Positions 17,396 to 25,922 of a stretch of DNA of 58,340 bases are shown piece after piece (position 1 is the first letter of the stretch; each line of letters starts with the position of its first letter). The position numbers and the translations under genes were made by a program. Source of the DNA: Vreelandella maris. Lineage in GTDB: Bacteria > Pseudomonadota > Gammaproteobacteria > Pseudomonadales > Halomonadaceae. The notes under the pieces are model-generated. The model worked only from the letters and a program-made list of their open reading frames with translations, was not told where the DNA came from and ran no database searches. The stretch covers positions 1-58,340 of the forward strand of contig NZ_JABWCV010000024.1 of NCBI RefSeq assembly GCF_013371085.1. Direction: 5' to 3'.

Positions 17396-19438
17396 GTGGA
17401 GACAGATCAAGTGACGTCTTCTCAAGAAGATAGCAAGCTCAATGGATTGTTGAGCAAATTTGATGACGCCGTGCGCCTGCTTAATCAGGCGCCCGCCTTC
17501 TCAAAGCCCGCCAAGCTGCCGCGTGTAATGGATACTGCGCGGCGAATATTACTTCAGGATGGCGGTTGTAAAGCACTGGAATCACGCGCACAAGCGTTTG
17601 AGGACGCCGGTGTATTTTTAGGTTCCGATTGGGAAACCCCCCAATACTTGGTGCCCACCTTGACGACTTTCTCGCTGAAAAGCGCAGATGCCAACGTGGT
17701 CGTTATTGAGTCATTAAGCGAACTGCGACTGCTCTCTGTCGCTAAAGGCGATTTTGTACACCCGCTGGTTTCTGCAGAGCATGCGCACCATTACCTTACT
17801 CAGGTCATGGCGATTAACTTATGGCTACTGTTCCTACCGCCCAGCGAGGCGGAGCGGGAAACCCAGGGGCGCCTGGCGACCATTCCGCGCCAGCTTTTCC
17901 AGCACTTAGCGGATCGAATCGGCTACGAACATATCGTCGATCAACTGATTGATGAGATTTGGCGCATTTTAAAGCAGCGTCCCATCCAGGTTGACTCGAT
18001 CAAACAGATGATCACTCAGATAGCGCTGTGTCAGGCCAACCCAGCGATTGATCTTGGCGCCAGTGGTCAAGGTGCCGACCGTTTGGTCAGCTCGCTTTAC
18101 GGGCCCACTCAGGCCTGCCGAGAAGATCCTGGTGTCGATGTTTATCGCAATCGATTGGAGCATATGGATCAGGCGGCGCTGCAGGCTGAATCCACGGGTT
18201 TTGCCAGAGCGATGCACGATACCGGGCTAGTTTCGCCCTACCACGCCGTGTTGCTACGCCACCTGCTTGAAGAGGGTGATCATTTACTCTCTGAAGCGTT
18301 GGGCTTGTCGTCTACCGGGCGGGATTGCTTACTCTGCTATCGTGAGCTGGTTCAAGCGTTGATTCGTGGTGGTGTTTATCCTGCTTCGTCGCAGGCGGTC
18401 TATGGCCTTGCGCTAATGCTCGAACGCGGCATTCTTTATCAGCCGCCGGTGGCGCCGGCCATGTGGCGTCAGCTTAATCTACCACTCTCGGAGTGGGCGC
18501 AGTCACGACTCACTATCGCCTATGGCGACACTGTCTCTCCCCGCGCACGGCTGATTGAAGGCGTGCTATGCATGCTGGGTCTGCCATTGGGCGTTGGACA
18601 GGGTAATAACCCTACCTGCCAATCGGCACGCGCCCTTTCCATGTGGGCCTACAATGATCCGGACTATCTGCTGCAGATGGTGGCGTGGGCAGCGCGTGAT
18701 GACGAAATCATCATGCATTTCGAGGGCCAGGCCATCTCATCGATGGAGAGCCTTTCTGGCGTTGCGACTGAACTGCCGATGGATTTAGATCCCGTGTCGC
18801 TGATTGTCGTGCCTCACCTTGATCGCATTTATGCCGAAATGGGCCGACGCTGTATTGGTCGTGAGGGTGACCCTCACCGCTGGGTGAATCCTGAATTTCA
18901 TGGCTGGTGGTCAGGACGTGGTTTCCGCATCAATGTCGATGTGGCCACTGGGCAACTAAGCGATGTGGATGATTTTGTACGCCACTTCTACGCCAGCTAT
19001 CACCCCTACTACAATGGCAACCAACCGCTGATTCACCCCCAGCCGGCGGGCATTGCGGTCACCGATAGCGCAGCACGCTTTATTGGCTGGCACGCGATCA
19101 CCATTTTGCGGGCCTCGCTCGACCCGTCTGATGTCATGCGGGTGTATTTCTATAACCCCAACAATGACAGTGGTCAGGATTGGGGCGATGGTGTCATTGT
19201 GAGTACGTCTGGCAACGGAGAGCGTTTTGGTGAGGCCTCGCTGCCTTTTGAACGCTTTGCATCACGCCTCTACATCTATCACTTCGATCCACTTGAGCAT
19301 GGTGAAACCGTGTCAGTCACTAGCGACGAGCTGGACAGTGTGAAGTATTATCTGCATCGAAGCTGGGGGGCGTCGCGTCTACCGCCCACCGAACTACAGG
19401 CCGACCAAGGCCCTAATGCCCCACCGGATGTAGAATAA
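17396..19438 (+). CDS. Large uncharacterised protein with papain-like Cys/His/Asn signature
   Basis: 680 residues, no signal peptide, GTG start with an ATAAGGAG site. I do not recognise the family. The N-terminal ~390 residues look largely alpha-helical. The C-terminal part has, in papain order, a Cys at the head of a helix (Cys408, NNPTCQSARALSMW), a His at a strand start (His566, GWHAITILRA) and an Asn/Asp after a strand (Asn587, VYFYNPNNDSGQDWG). That suggests a papain-fold peptidase, transglutaminase or amidase. It lies 30 bp after an ATP-grasp ligase, a pairing also known in peptide or amide ligase systems where one enzyme makes a bond and the other cleaves it. Catalysis and substrate are inference only. 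Confidence 0.75.
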   Translation: METDQVTSSQEDSKLNGLLSKFDDAVRLLNQAPAFSKPAKLPRVMDTARRILLQDGGCKALESRAQAFEDAGVFLGSDWETPQYLVPTLTTFSLKSADANVVVIESLSELRLLSVAKGDFVHPLVSAEHAHHYLTQVMAINLWLLFLPPSEAERETQGRLATIPRQLFQHLADRIGYEHIVDQLIDEIWRILKQRPIQVDSIKQMITQIALCQANPAIDLGASGQGADRLVSSLYGPTQACREDPGVDVYRNRLEHMDQAALQAESTGFARAMHDTGLVSPYHAVLLRHLLEEGDHLLSEALGLSSTGRDCLLCYRELVQALIRGGVYPASSQAVYGLALMLERGILYQPPVAPAMWRQLNLPLSEWAQSRLTIAYGDTVSPRARLIEGVLCMLGLPLGVGQGNNPTCQSARALSMWAYNDPDYLLQMVAWAARDDEIIMHFEGQAISSMESLSGVATELPMDLDPVSLIVVPHLDRIYAEMGRRCIGREGDPHRWVNPEFHGWWSGRGFRINVDVATGQLSDVDDFVRHFYASYHPYYNGNQPLIHPQPAGIAVTDSAARFIGWHAITILRASLDPSDVMRVYFYNPNNDSGQDWGDGVIVSTSGNGERFGEASLPFERFASRLYIYHFDPLEHGETVSVTSDELDSVKYYLHRSWGASRLPPTELQADQGPNAPPDVE

Positions 19439-19468
19439 AAATCCTCATTAACCACACGTTCATTCATC

Positions 19469-20239
19469 ATGATGCGATTAGATCAATTGTTGGTCAGCCA
19501 GGGGCTGGCCAACTCGCGCACCCGCGCCCAACGGCTTATTCGTCATGGCCGGATTCGTCTTGCAGATAACGGCAAAGCGTTAGTTAAAGCCTCCGAAAAA
19601 TGGCCCGAAGAGACCCGCTTTGACGTGGAAGATGATCCCGAAGAGCGCTATGTCTCCCGCGCTGGCTTAAAGCTTGAAGCAGTACTGATTAGGTTACAGC
19701 TGCGCTTGGATGGTCATCGCGTGCTTGATGTTGGCCAATCCACCGGGGGCTTTACTGACTGCGCGCTGAGCTATGGTGCCCGCCATGTGATTGGTGTAGA
19801 AGTTGGCCATGGGCAGTTGGCCTCCGAACTACGTGGCGACCCACGGGTGACGTGCCTGGAAGGGTTAAATGCGCGCTACATGAGCAGCGATGAAGCACTA
19901 AAAAGCGTGCTTGCTATTCAACCCATCGATAGCGCCATTATGGATGTGTCATTTATCTCGCAAACGCTGATTCTGCCCGAAATTGCCGCCCTGCTGCCGC
20001 CGGAGGGGCAATTGATCTCGCTGGTTAAACCTCAGTTTGAGCTGAACGCAGAAGCTCTCGATAAACGCGGCGTGGTGCGTGACGCTAGCCGTTATAACGA
20101 CGTTGAAGCCAATATTCGCAGCACCTGTCATGCCTGCGGATTTACGATACGCCACTGGCAGGAGAGCCCGATTACCGGCGGCGATGGCAATCGGGAGTTC
20201 CTCCTGCATGCTATAAAGGAATGTAATAAAAAGACTTGA
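19469..20239 (+). CDS. tlyA: TlyA-family rRNA methyltransferase / hemolysin A homologue
   Basis: 256 residues. An N-terminal S4 RNA-binding domain (about 1-60, RLDQLLVSQGLANSRTRAQR) is followed by an FtsJ-like Rossmann methyltransferase with SAM loop VLDVGQSTGGFTDCALSYGA, then IMDVSFISQ, LVKPQFE and a C-terminal GGDGNREFL. TlyA of actinobacteria makes 2'-O-methylcytidine in 16S and 23S rRNA; gammaproteobacterial homologues are often labelled hemolysin but are probably RNA methyltransferases. Two adjacent ATG codons are possible starts and the ribosome-binding site is weak. The stop codon lies within an inverted repeat shared with the convergent mscK-like gene. Confidence 0.9.
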   Translation: MMRLDQLLVSQGLANSRTRAQRLIRHGRIRLADNGKALVKASEKWPEETRFDVEDDPEERYVSRAGLKLEAVLIRLQLRLDGHRVLDVGQSTGGFTDCALSYGARHVIGVEVGHGQLASELRGDPRVTCLEGLNARYMSSDEALKSVLAIQPIDSAIMDVSFISQTLILPEIAALLPPEGQLISLVKPQFELNAEALDKRGVVRDASRYNDVEANIRSTCHACGFTIRHWQESPITGGDGNREFLLHAIKECNKKT

Positions 20240-20254
20240 AAAGAGTATCAAGTC
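20233..20254. terminator. Bidirectional hairpin spanning two convergent stop codons
   Basis: GACTTGA and TCAAGTC form a perfect 7-bp stem around an 8-base loop. The left arm contains the TGA of tlyA, and the right arm, read on the other strand, contains the TGA of the mechanosensitive channel gene. It is A-rich upstream and lacks a clear T-run. Confidence 0.5.
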
Positions 20255-23200
20255 GACGAAGGAGGCGTGAGCTGATTTGCGGACTGCACTTTGATAGCCT
20301 CGCCCTTATCAGGATGTAGCCATACGTCCATCTGCTCAAAGGCCACGCGTACGCCCGCCTCACGAAACAGTGCATCAACCCGACAGTTAATTTCATCGGC
20401 CGCAAACAGCCTGTCGAGCAGGTCGTTGACGAAAATACGCAGCTCAAAATTGAGGCTATGCTGCCCGTAGCTTAAACAGAAAACCTGAGGTTCTGGGTCC
20501 GCCAGCACGCGCGGGTTTTCATCTGCAGCTTTGCGCAGCAATTGATGCACCTTCGGCATGTCCGACCCATGAGCCACGCCGTAAGTCAGCACGACTCGGG
20601 TAATATTATCCGACAGCGACCAGTTGATTAGCTGATCAGTCACAAAGGTTTTATTGGGGATAATAATTTCTTTACGATCAAAATCAGTGACGGTCGTCGC
20701 CCGGATGCGGATACGGCTGACAGTACCGTGCAAATTACCAATCGTGATCGTGTCGCCAATACGAATTGGCCGCTCAAACAGAATGATCAAACCGGATATA
20801 AAGTTGGCGAAGATTTCCTGCAAACCAAACCCTAGACCCACACTCAGAGCGGCCACCAGCCACTGCAGTTTGTCCCAGGAAACGCCAAGGGTCGATAACC
20901 CCATCACAATCCCCGTGCCCACAATGGTGTAGGAGAGCAGCGAGCTAATGGCATAGGCGCTGCCCTGTTTCAATGACAGCCGAGATAGCACCATCACTTC
21001 TAACAGGCCAGGTAAGTTGCCCGCCATAATAAACGTAATAGCGACTATCAGCAGGGCAGCAAAGATGTCGGATATCGATAGCGCGTTATCAACCAGATCC
21101 CCCTCTTGCGCCTCCCATAGTGACACGTTGTCCAGATAGCCAAGCACTGAAAGCAAGTCTGCCCAGACCAAATAGAGCAGCGCACTAAAGCCAATCAACA
21201 CAATCAGCTTGGAAATCCGCAGCGACTGGCTATTAATTTGCGCCATATCAAGCGGTGGCTCTTCGACAACTTCTAACCCACCTTCAGCGCCCTCCTGTAC
21301 CTGAGCGCGACGGCGCGCCAGCGCACGACGATAGGCGAGTCGCCGCGCGGCTACTGCAAGGCTTCTCACCAAAGTGGCTTCCACCACTACCCACAGCCCC
21401 AGCAGGTAAAGGGTAATGGCAAACCGCCCCACTAATCGCAGTGCGGTGTATTCGTAACCCCAGATCACCAACCCCAGCAGCATCAACGGTACCGACGCCA
21501 TCGCCAGCCCCAAAAACAAACGAAACAGACGCACGCCAAAAATGGGGATATGCGCCAGTATCAACTGCGTCAGCCACCAGCTCATGGCTATCAATCCAAG
21601 CGACAGTAATGCTAGCGCAACGGGGCGCATTGCTAACGGAGTCTCCATCTCACCCGACATAGCCGCAATGGCAATAACGGGCACCAAAGCAACCCCTAAT
21701 CCGCCTAACAGTTGGCGTAACCGAGCGGTGTATTGAGGTGACCAGGCAAAATGGCGTTCTGCCACACCATCAGCAACCAACAGCCTGCGCCCCCATGCGA
21801 CCACAGCCCAGCTCAATGCAAGCTGAAGCAGCGCCGGGGCAACGCTGTTTGCCAGCGGACCGACCGCGCCTAATAGCCCAATGCCAATGCCCGCTAACGC
21901 TAGCGGGCCTGAAAGCGCCAGCAGTGCGTTCATCAGTACCGCTTTAGGGGTATGCAACTGCGTATCGCTTTTCAAGCGGCCAATTTGTGAGTGCAGAGTG
22001 GCCAGGCGAGCCTTGATTGTTCGACGCAAACCCATCAGCACTAGGCCTAGCAACACTATCGGCGCGCCTTTAAGAATCTCCCAAGAGAGCCCTTGCCAAC
22101 GGGTGGGCAAAATGGCGCGCCACTCTCCCTCTTGCCACTCTAAAAGTAAATTACGGGGCAGTTGACGCAGCCAGTTAAAGTCCAGCGGACGACTGTTAGC
22201 AACCCAAAATAGCTGTTCATCAATGGTTTCGCGCAGCTCACTGGTGGTCATTAATACCTGCTGTTGGTTCAGCTGTAGCTCGATCGCTGCACTCAACAAG
22301 CTTCCATAGGACTGCTCCAATTGCTCGACCAGCTCACGCCGTGACTGATAAAGACGAGAGAGTGAATCGACTAATCCTGGCGTCGCTTCTATGCCCGCTT
22401 CTGCTAGCCGCGTAGTCGCAAACTGCTCGCTTTGGCGTAACTGGTCACGCTGACGTACTAGATCAAATTGCTTCAAACGCAGATCAGCAATTTCATCCTG
22501 CAAATCGCGCCGTGCGGTTAATGGCGGGAGGGATTGGCGCTGCTCACGCAGAATACGCGACAGCAGTTGGCTTCCGCGTATGGCATCAATTTGCTCATTC
22601 AGGCTACGCTGTAGTTGGCGGACATGCTCCAACTGACGCTGGGCTTCAATATTCTCACGCACGATACTATTAGCGCGGTCGGTGGCCCGTAGCAGTTCAA
22701 GGCTTAACGTTTGGTTAGCTTGTTGGGCTTGCACCACCACTGGGTGGCCAGCGGCAATTAAGGGGTTATCCCGGGCAGCATCAGCAATCGCTTGCTCTGA
22801 GGCCAACCGCCGCTGTTGGTCTATCACTCCTTGCAGCATACTGAGCTGCTGCTCTTGATAATCAATCTGCAATATCAGTACATCACGGCGCTCCTGTGCC
22901 AATTCGCGCAGCCGACTATTCGCGCTGAGTTCACGCTGGTAAAAGCTCATTTCGCGGTCAGCAAGTGCGCGCTCAAGGCGCAGCTGTATAAGCCGTGCAT
23001 CACTCAATGCCGAAAGTTGCCGATCTGCTAGCAAAGCCTCGCGCTCATCGTGTTGTCGGCGTAAACTCTCCACGCGCTGGAGGGTTTCAGCGATAGATTG
23101 TTGGGCACGCTCAGGGAGTGTTTGGGCAGCCAGTAGCTGGGAGTTCACTTCCGCTAGCTGGCTTTGCAGCTGTTGAAGCTCGACCACGGCCTCCGTTTGC

Positions 23201-23592
23201 AGTGTTTCCAGCTCGTCAAGGGGCCGGTCACTCAAACCAGCCACGGACAGTTGCTGTGACGCTTCTTCAGCTTCACTCAACTCACGCTGCAAACGAGTTA
23301 GTAATTCTGGAGCTTGCTCTACGCGCGTATCTAACGCGGCAAGGCGCTCATCGACAGAGGCGAGCCTTTCATAGGCATCAAGGGCAGCCTCCAAGGCTTC
23401 TTTATCGCTTGTTTGTTGGGCGGTCAATGCGCCCTCAAGCGCTTCCAACTGAGCAAGCCTTGATGCCAGCTCAGCCTGTTCGGGCACGCGTTCGAGCATG
23501 CTGGCCTGGAATGTGGCCTGTGCTGCGGCACTGCTAACAAAAAGCAGCAAGAATAAACACGTTACGATCCACTTACAGGTGCATCTCACCAC
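20248..23592 (-). CDS. mscK: Large mechanosensitive channel, MscK/MscM (KefA/YjeP) type
   Basis: 1,114 residues. The signal peptide (1-25, ending SSAAAQA) leads into a ~450-residue periplasmic coiled-coil region rich in Gln/Arg/Leu heptads, then about 10-11 transmembrane helices. The C-terminal MscS module has a Gly/Ala-rich pore helix (VAALSVGLGFGLQEIFANFISG), the beta domain with RIGDTITIGNLHGTVSRIRIRATTV and FDRKEIIIPNK, and a cytoplasmic cage. Length and architecture match MscK (1,120) and MscM (1,107) of E. coli; which one cannot be decided. It opens on hypoosmotic shock, a relevant role in a halophile. The start is GTG with a GAGG element 10 bases upstream. Confidence 0.9.
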   Translation of the reverse strand: MVRCTCKWIVTCLFLLLFVSSAAAQATFQASMLERVPEQAELASRLAQLEALEGALTAQQTSDKEALEAALDAYERLASVDERLAALDTRVEQAPELLTRLQRELSEAEEASQQLSVAGLSDRPLDELETLQTEAVVELQQLQSQLAEVNSQLLAAQTLPERAQQSIAETLQRVESLRRQHDEREALLADRQLSALSDARLIQLRLERALADREMSFYQRELSANSRLRELAQERRDVLILQIDYQEQQLSMLQGVIDQQRRLASEQAIADAARDNPLIAAGHPVVVQAQQANQTLSLELLRATDRANSIVRENIEAQRQLEHVRQLQRSLNEQIDAIRGSQLLSRILREQRQSLPPLTARRDLQDEIADLRLKQFDLVRQRDQLRQSEQFATTRLAEAGIEATPGLVDSLSRLYQSRRELVEQLEQSYGSLLSAAIELQLNQQQVLMTTSELRETIDEQLFWVANSRPLDFNWLRQLPRNLLLEWQEGEWRAILPTRWQGLSWEILKGAPIVLLGLVLMGLRRTIKARLATLHSQIGRLKSDTQLHTPKAVLMNALLALSGPLALAGIGIGLLGAVGPLANSVAPALLQLALSWAVVAWGRRLLVADGVAERHFAWSPQYTARLRQLLGGLGVALVPVIAIAAMSGEMETPLAMRPVALALLSLGLIAMSWWLTQLILAHIPIFGVRLFRLFLGLAMASVPLMLLGLVIWGYEYTALRLVGRFAITLYLLGLWVVVEATLVRSLAVAARRLAYRRALARRRAQVQEGAEGGLEVVEEPPLDMAQINSQSLRISKLIVLIGFSALLYLVWADLLSVLGYLDNVSLWEAQEGDLVDNALSISDIFAALLIVAITFIMAGNLPGLLEVMVLSRLSLKQGSAYAISSLLSYTIVGTGIVMGLSTLGVSWDKLQWLVAALSVGLGFGLQEIFANFISGLIILFERPIRIGDTITIGNLHGTVSRIRIRATTVTDFDRKEIIIPNKTFVTDQLINWSLSDNITRVVLTYGVAHGSDMPKVHQLLRKAADENPRVLADPEPQVFCLSYGQHSLNFELRIFVNDLLDRLFAADEINCRVDALFREAGVRVAFEQMDVWLHPDKGEAIKVQSANQLTPPSST

Positions 23593-23756
23593 GTTACTTA
23601 TGCCTCGTTGACATCGAAAGCTCCGCAGACACGGATAATAAGGTTATTGTCAGACGTTCTGATAGCCAGCGCAATCAGAGGTGTTGACTTCCGCAGGCGG
23701 CGTGATAGAAACAACCATGGCATTTGCCTATTCATTCATTTTGCGAGCCACTTTAG

Positions 23757-24788
23757 ATGGTTATCCGAAAACTACCGGTCACGAAATTATTGGTTCTGCT
23801 GAGTCTTGCTACGTTTAGTGCAAGTGCCTTCGCTGAGTCCCAACAAGAGATTGAGGCGCGTATCCGTGCCCTCAACGCTGAGCTATATGATCTACATCAA
23901 CAGCTGCAGCAGGTAGAAAATCCCGAAGACGCCGCCCAAGGCGTGCCATTTGAGCAGTTGCCTGAAGAAGCTGCCAGAGAAGACTTGAGCGAGCGCCGTG
24001 AACTTGAGCAGGAATCAAGTCGAAACCCGTTTTCAATCACAACGCACCGCACCAATTATCTGTTTCCGGTTAGTTATAATGCGAACCAGAACCGCGAAAG
24101 CTTTCGCAATATCTCAGACGACAGCAAAATAGATAGCGTAGAGCTTAAGTTCCAGTTTAGCGCCAAGGTAAATCTAGCTGAGCAGGTGTTTGGCAACTAC
24201 GGCGACGTCTTTTTTGGCTACACCCAGCGCAGCTGGTGGCAGGCCTACAATACCGATGCTTCATCGCCTTTCCGAGAAACCAACTACGAACCTGAAGTAT
24301 TCATCGACTTTGACAATGCCTGGGAGGCGCTTGGCTGGGTGAACACCCGCAACCGAATCGCCCTTAATCATCAGTCTAATGGTCGCTCAGATCCTCTCTC
24401 TCGTAGCTGGAACCGGGTTTATCTTGAAAGTACGTTCCAGCGCGGTGACTGGGCTTTCACCCTGGCACCCCATTGGCGGATACCGGAATCCACAAAGGAT
24501 GACGACAACCCAGATATCGAACGCTACATGGGGTACGGCGATATTCGCCTCGCCAAGCGCCTTAATAACAACCATGAAGTGAGTGGACAGCTGCGTGGCA
24601 ACCCAAGCGCTGGCAATATAGGCACACAGATAGATTACAGCTGGCCTGCTTTCAACAGCTTGCGAGCACATGTACAGTATTACTATGGCTACGGCGAAAG
24701 CATGATTGATTACGATCATCGTGTGCATCGCTTAAGCCTGGGGTTCAGTTTAAATCCCTTATTTAGTGCCACAGGGCTGAACCGATAG
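23757..24788 (+). CDS. pldA: Outer membrane phospholipase A
   Basis: 343 residues. The signal peptide ends at SAFAE (about 26), followed by a short coiled coil (28-60) and acidic linker, then a 12-strand OMPLA barrel. The catalytic triad is intact: NHQSNGRSDPLSRSWNR gives His205, Ser207 and Asn219, with the same spacing as H142/S144/N156 in E. coli. The protein hydrolyses misplaced phospholipids in the outer leaflet after Ca-dependent dimerisation. The N-terminal extension before the barrel is longer than in E. coli. It is divergent from the mscK-like gene; the ribosome-binding site is weak. Confidence 0.92.
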   Translation: MVIRKLPVTKLLVLLSLATFSASAFAESQQEIEARIRALNAELYDLHQQLQQVENPEDAAQGVPFEQLPEEAAREDLSERRELEQESSRNPFSITTHRTNYLFPVSYNANQNRESFRNISDDSKIDSVELKFQFSAKVNLAEQVFGNYGDVFFGYTQRSWWQAYNTDASSPFRETNYEPEVFIDFDNAWEALGWVNTRNRIALNHQSNGRSDPLSRSWNRVYLESTFQRGDWAFTLAPHWRIPESTKDDDNPDIERYMGYGDIRLAKRLNNNHEVSGQLRGNPSAGNIGTQIDYSWPAFNSLRAHVQYYYGYGESMIDYDHRVHRLSLGFSLNPLFSATGLNR

Positions 24789-24814
24789 GTGTAACTGCTT
24801 GTCTGTTGTCAGGT

Positions 24815-24836
24815 GGCTGCTATGCTTGTAGCAGCC
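24815..24836 (+). terminator. Hairpin between pldA and the DUF883 gene
   Basis: GGCTGCTA and TAGCAGCC form a perfect 8-bp stem with a TGCTTG loop, 26 bases after the pldA stop and 30 bases before the next start. There is no T-run. It may act as terminator or as a 5'-leader structure for the next operon. Confidence 0.45.
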
Positions 24837-24865
24837 CTCTCATTCATTCGTCAAAGGAAGACTTC

Positions 24866-25198
24866 ATGGCCAAACGTCAGCAAACTTACTCTACGCAAGC
24901 CGATCAACTTAAAGATGATCTGCGCCATTTGAGCGAAACCGTTGAAGAACTCGTCAACGCGACCGCTAAAGATGCCAGCGGAGAGATGAACGATCTACGT
25001 ACACGCGCCGAGCGCCGATTAAAAGATACCCGTGCGCGCCTTGAAGCTCGCGGCGAACGCCTCTATGACGACACGCGCGACTCACTGACACAGCAAGCAG
25101 ATGCCTGCGACCGCTATGTTCATGAGAACCCCTGGACGAGTATTGGCATTGGTGCAGCAGCGGGTATGGTTGTGGGTATGCTGCTCGGTCGTCGCTAA
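24866..25198 (+). CDS. yqjD: DUF883 (YqjD/ElaB-like) membrane-anchored protein
   Basis: 110 residues. A long amphipathic, charged coiled-coil helix (about 10-85, LRHLSETVEELVNATA) precedes one C-terminal transmembrane helix with a Gly-rich core (IGIGAAAGMVVGMLLGRR). The family anchors ribosomes to the inner membrane in stationary phase in E. coli. The ATG at 24866 has an AGGAAG site and begins MAKRQQ; an upstream in-frame ATG adds an unlikely Cys-rich stretch. Its stop overlaps the ATG of the next gene, so translation is coupled. Confidence 0.85.
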   Translation: MAKRQQTYSTQADQLKDDLRHLSETVEELVNATAKDASGEMNDLRTRAERRLKDTRARLEARGERLYDDTRDSLTQQADACDRYVHENPWTSIGIGAAAGMVVGMLLGRR

Positions 25199-25602
25199 TG
25201 GCTTTGGGTCCAACCCAACGCGTCTTCTCTGCTGCCAAACGCTTACTAAAATCGCTGATCGCTAATAGCGAAACTCGCCTGCGTTTGGCGGTGTTTGAGT
25301 TGGAAGAAGAGCGTGCGCGGCTACTGGTTTTACTCCTTCTTGCAGGTGCGAGCTTACTGCTGCTGTTGCTGGGTATTGCCACACTGACAGCGCTGGTAGT
25401 GGTTCTGTTCTGGGATAGCTATCGCTTAACCGCCATCGCGATAAGCGCTGGGGTATTGATAGGCGCCAGTTTGTTACTAGCGTGGATCGCTGTTCGCCAG
25501 TCGAAGCGCCACTCTCTTTTGAAAGAAACACTCAAACAGCTTGCCGCAGATCGAGCACTGCTTGAGGAGCCAAGTGATGAAACCATCCGCAGACACCGCT
25601 AA
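25198..25602 (+). CDS. yqjE: YqjE-like phage-holin-family membrane protein
   Basis: 134 residues with two strong transmembrane helices (about 42-65 and 72-97) between a basic N-terminal amphipathic helix and a charged C-terminal tail. This is the pattern of the YqjE/holin superfamily III-like family, whose molecular role is not established. It overlaps the DUF883 gene by one base and the next gene by 26 bases, matching the yqjD-yqjE-yqjK arrangement of other gammaproteobacteria. Confidence 0.82.
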   Translation: MALGPTQRVFSAAKRLLKSLIANSETRLRLAVFELEEERARLLVLLLLAGASLLLLLLGIATLTALVVVLFWDSYRLTAIAISAGVLIGASLLLAWIAVRQSKRHSLLKETLKQLAADRALLEEPSDETIRRHR

Positions 25603-25888
25603 CCCGCCAACAAAGCCACTAAGCCGCGCTGAACGTAAAGCCCTGCTACTGGCGGAATTGGAGCAGCAGCGCGTGGATATTCTGGTCGATAGCGAATACC
25701 TGCAGCAAGCCGCCTCGCCCCTGGATAAAAACTGGCAAAGTTTCAAGCTGCCGCTTTACGCCGTCGGTGGTTTTGCCGCATTCAAACTAATGCGCCACCC
25801 AGGTGGAGCAATGGCGGCAGGTAGAAAAGTGCTTGCGGGCTATATGCTACTCAAGAAGCTTAAGTTATTAGCCAAAGTGGCTACTTAA
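25577..25888 (+). CDS. YqjK-like small protein
   Basis: 103 residues. The first half is a charged helix (PLSRAERKALLLAELEQQRVD) and the second half has a moderately hydrophobic segment (YAVGGFAAFKLMRHPGG) with a basic end. The ATG at 25577 has a GAGGAG site inside the end of the preceding gene. Position and layout match YqjK, third gene of the YqjDEK cluster; sequence similarity is weak, so the name is by context. Confidence 0.7.
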   Translation: MKPSADTANPPTKPLSRAERKALLLAELEQQRVDILVDSEYLQQAASPLDKNWQSFKLPLYAVGGFAAFKLMRHPGGAMAAGRKVLAGYMLLKKLKLLAKVAT

Positions 25889-25922
25889 GCCTGTTGCTAA
25901 TACCCTGAGCGAGCGGCGTTGC

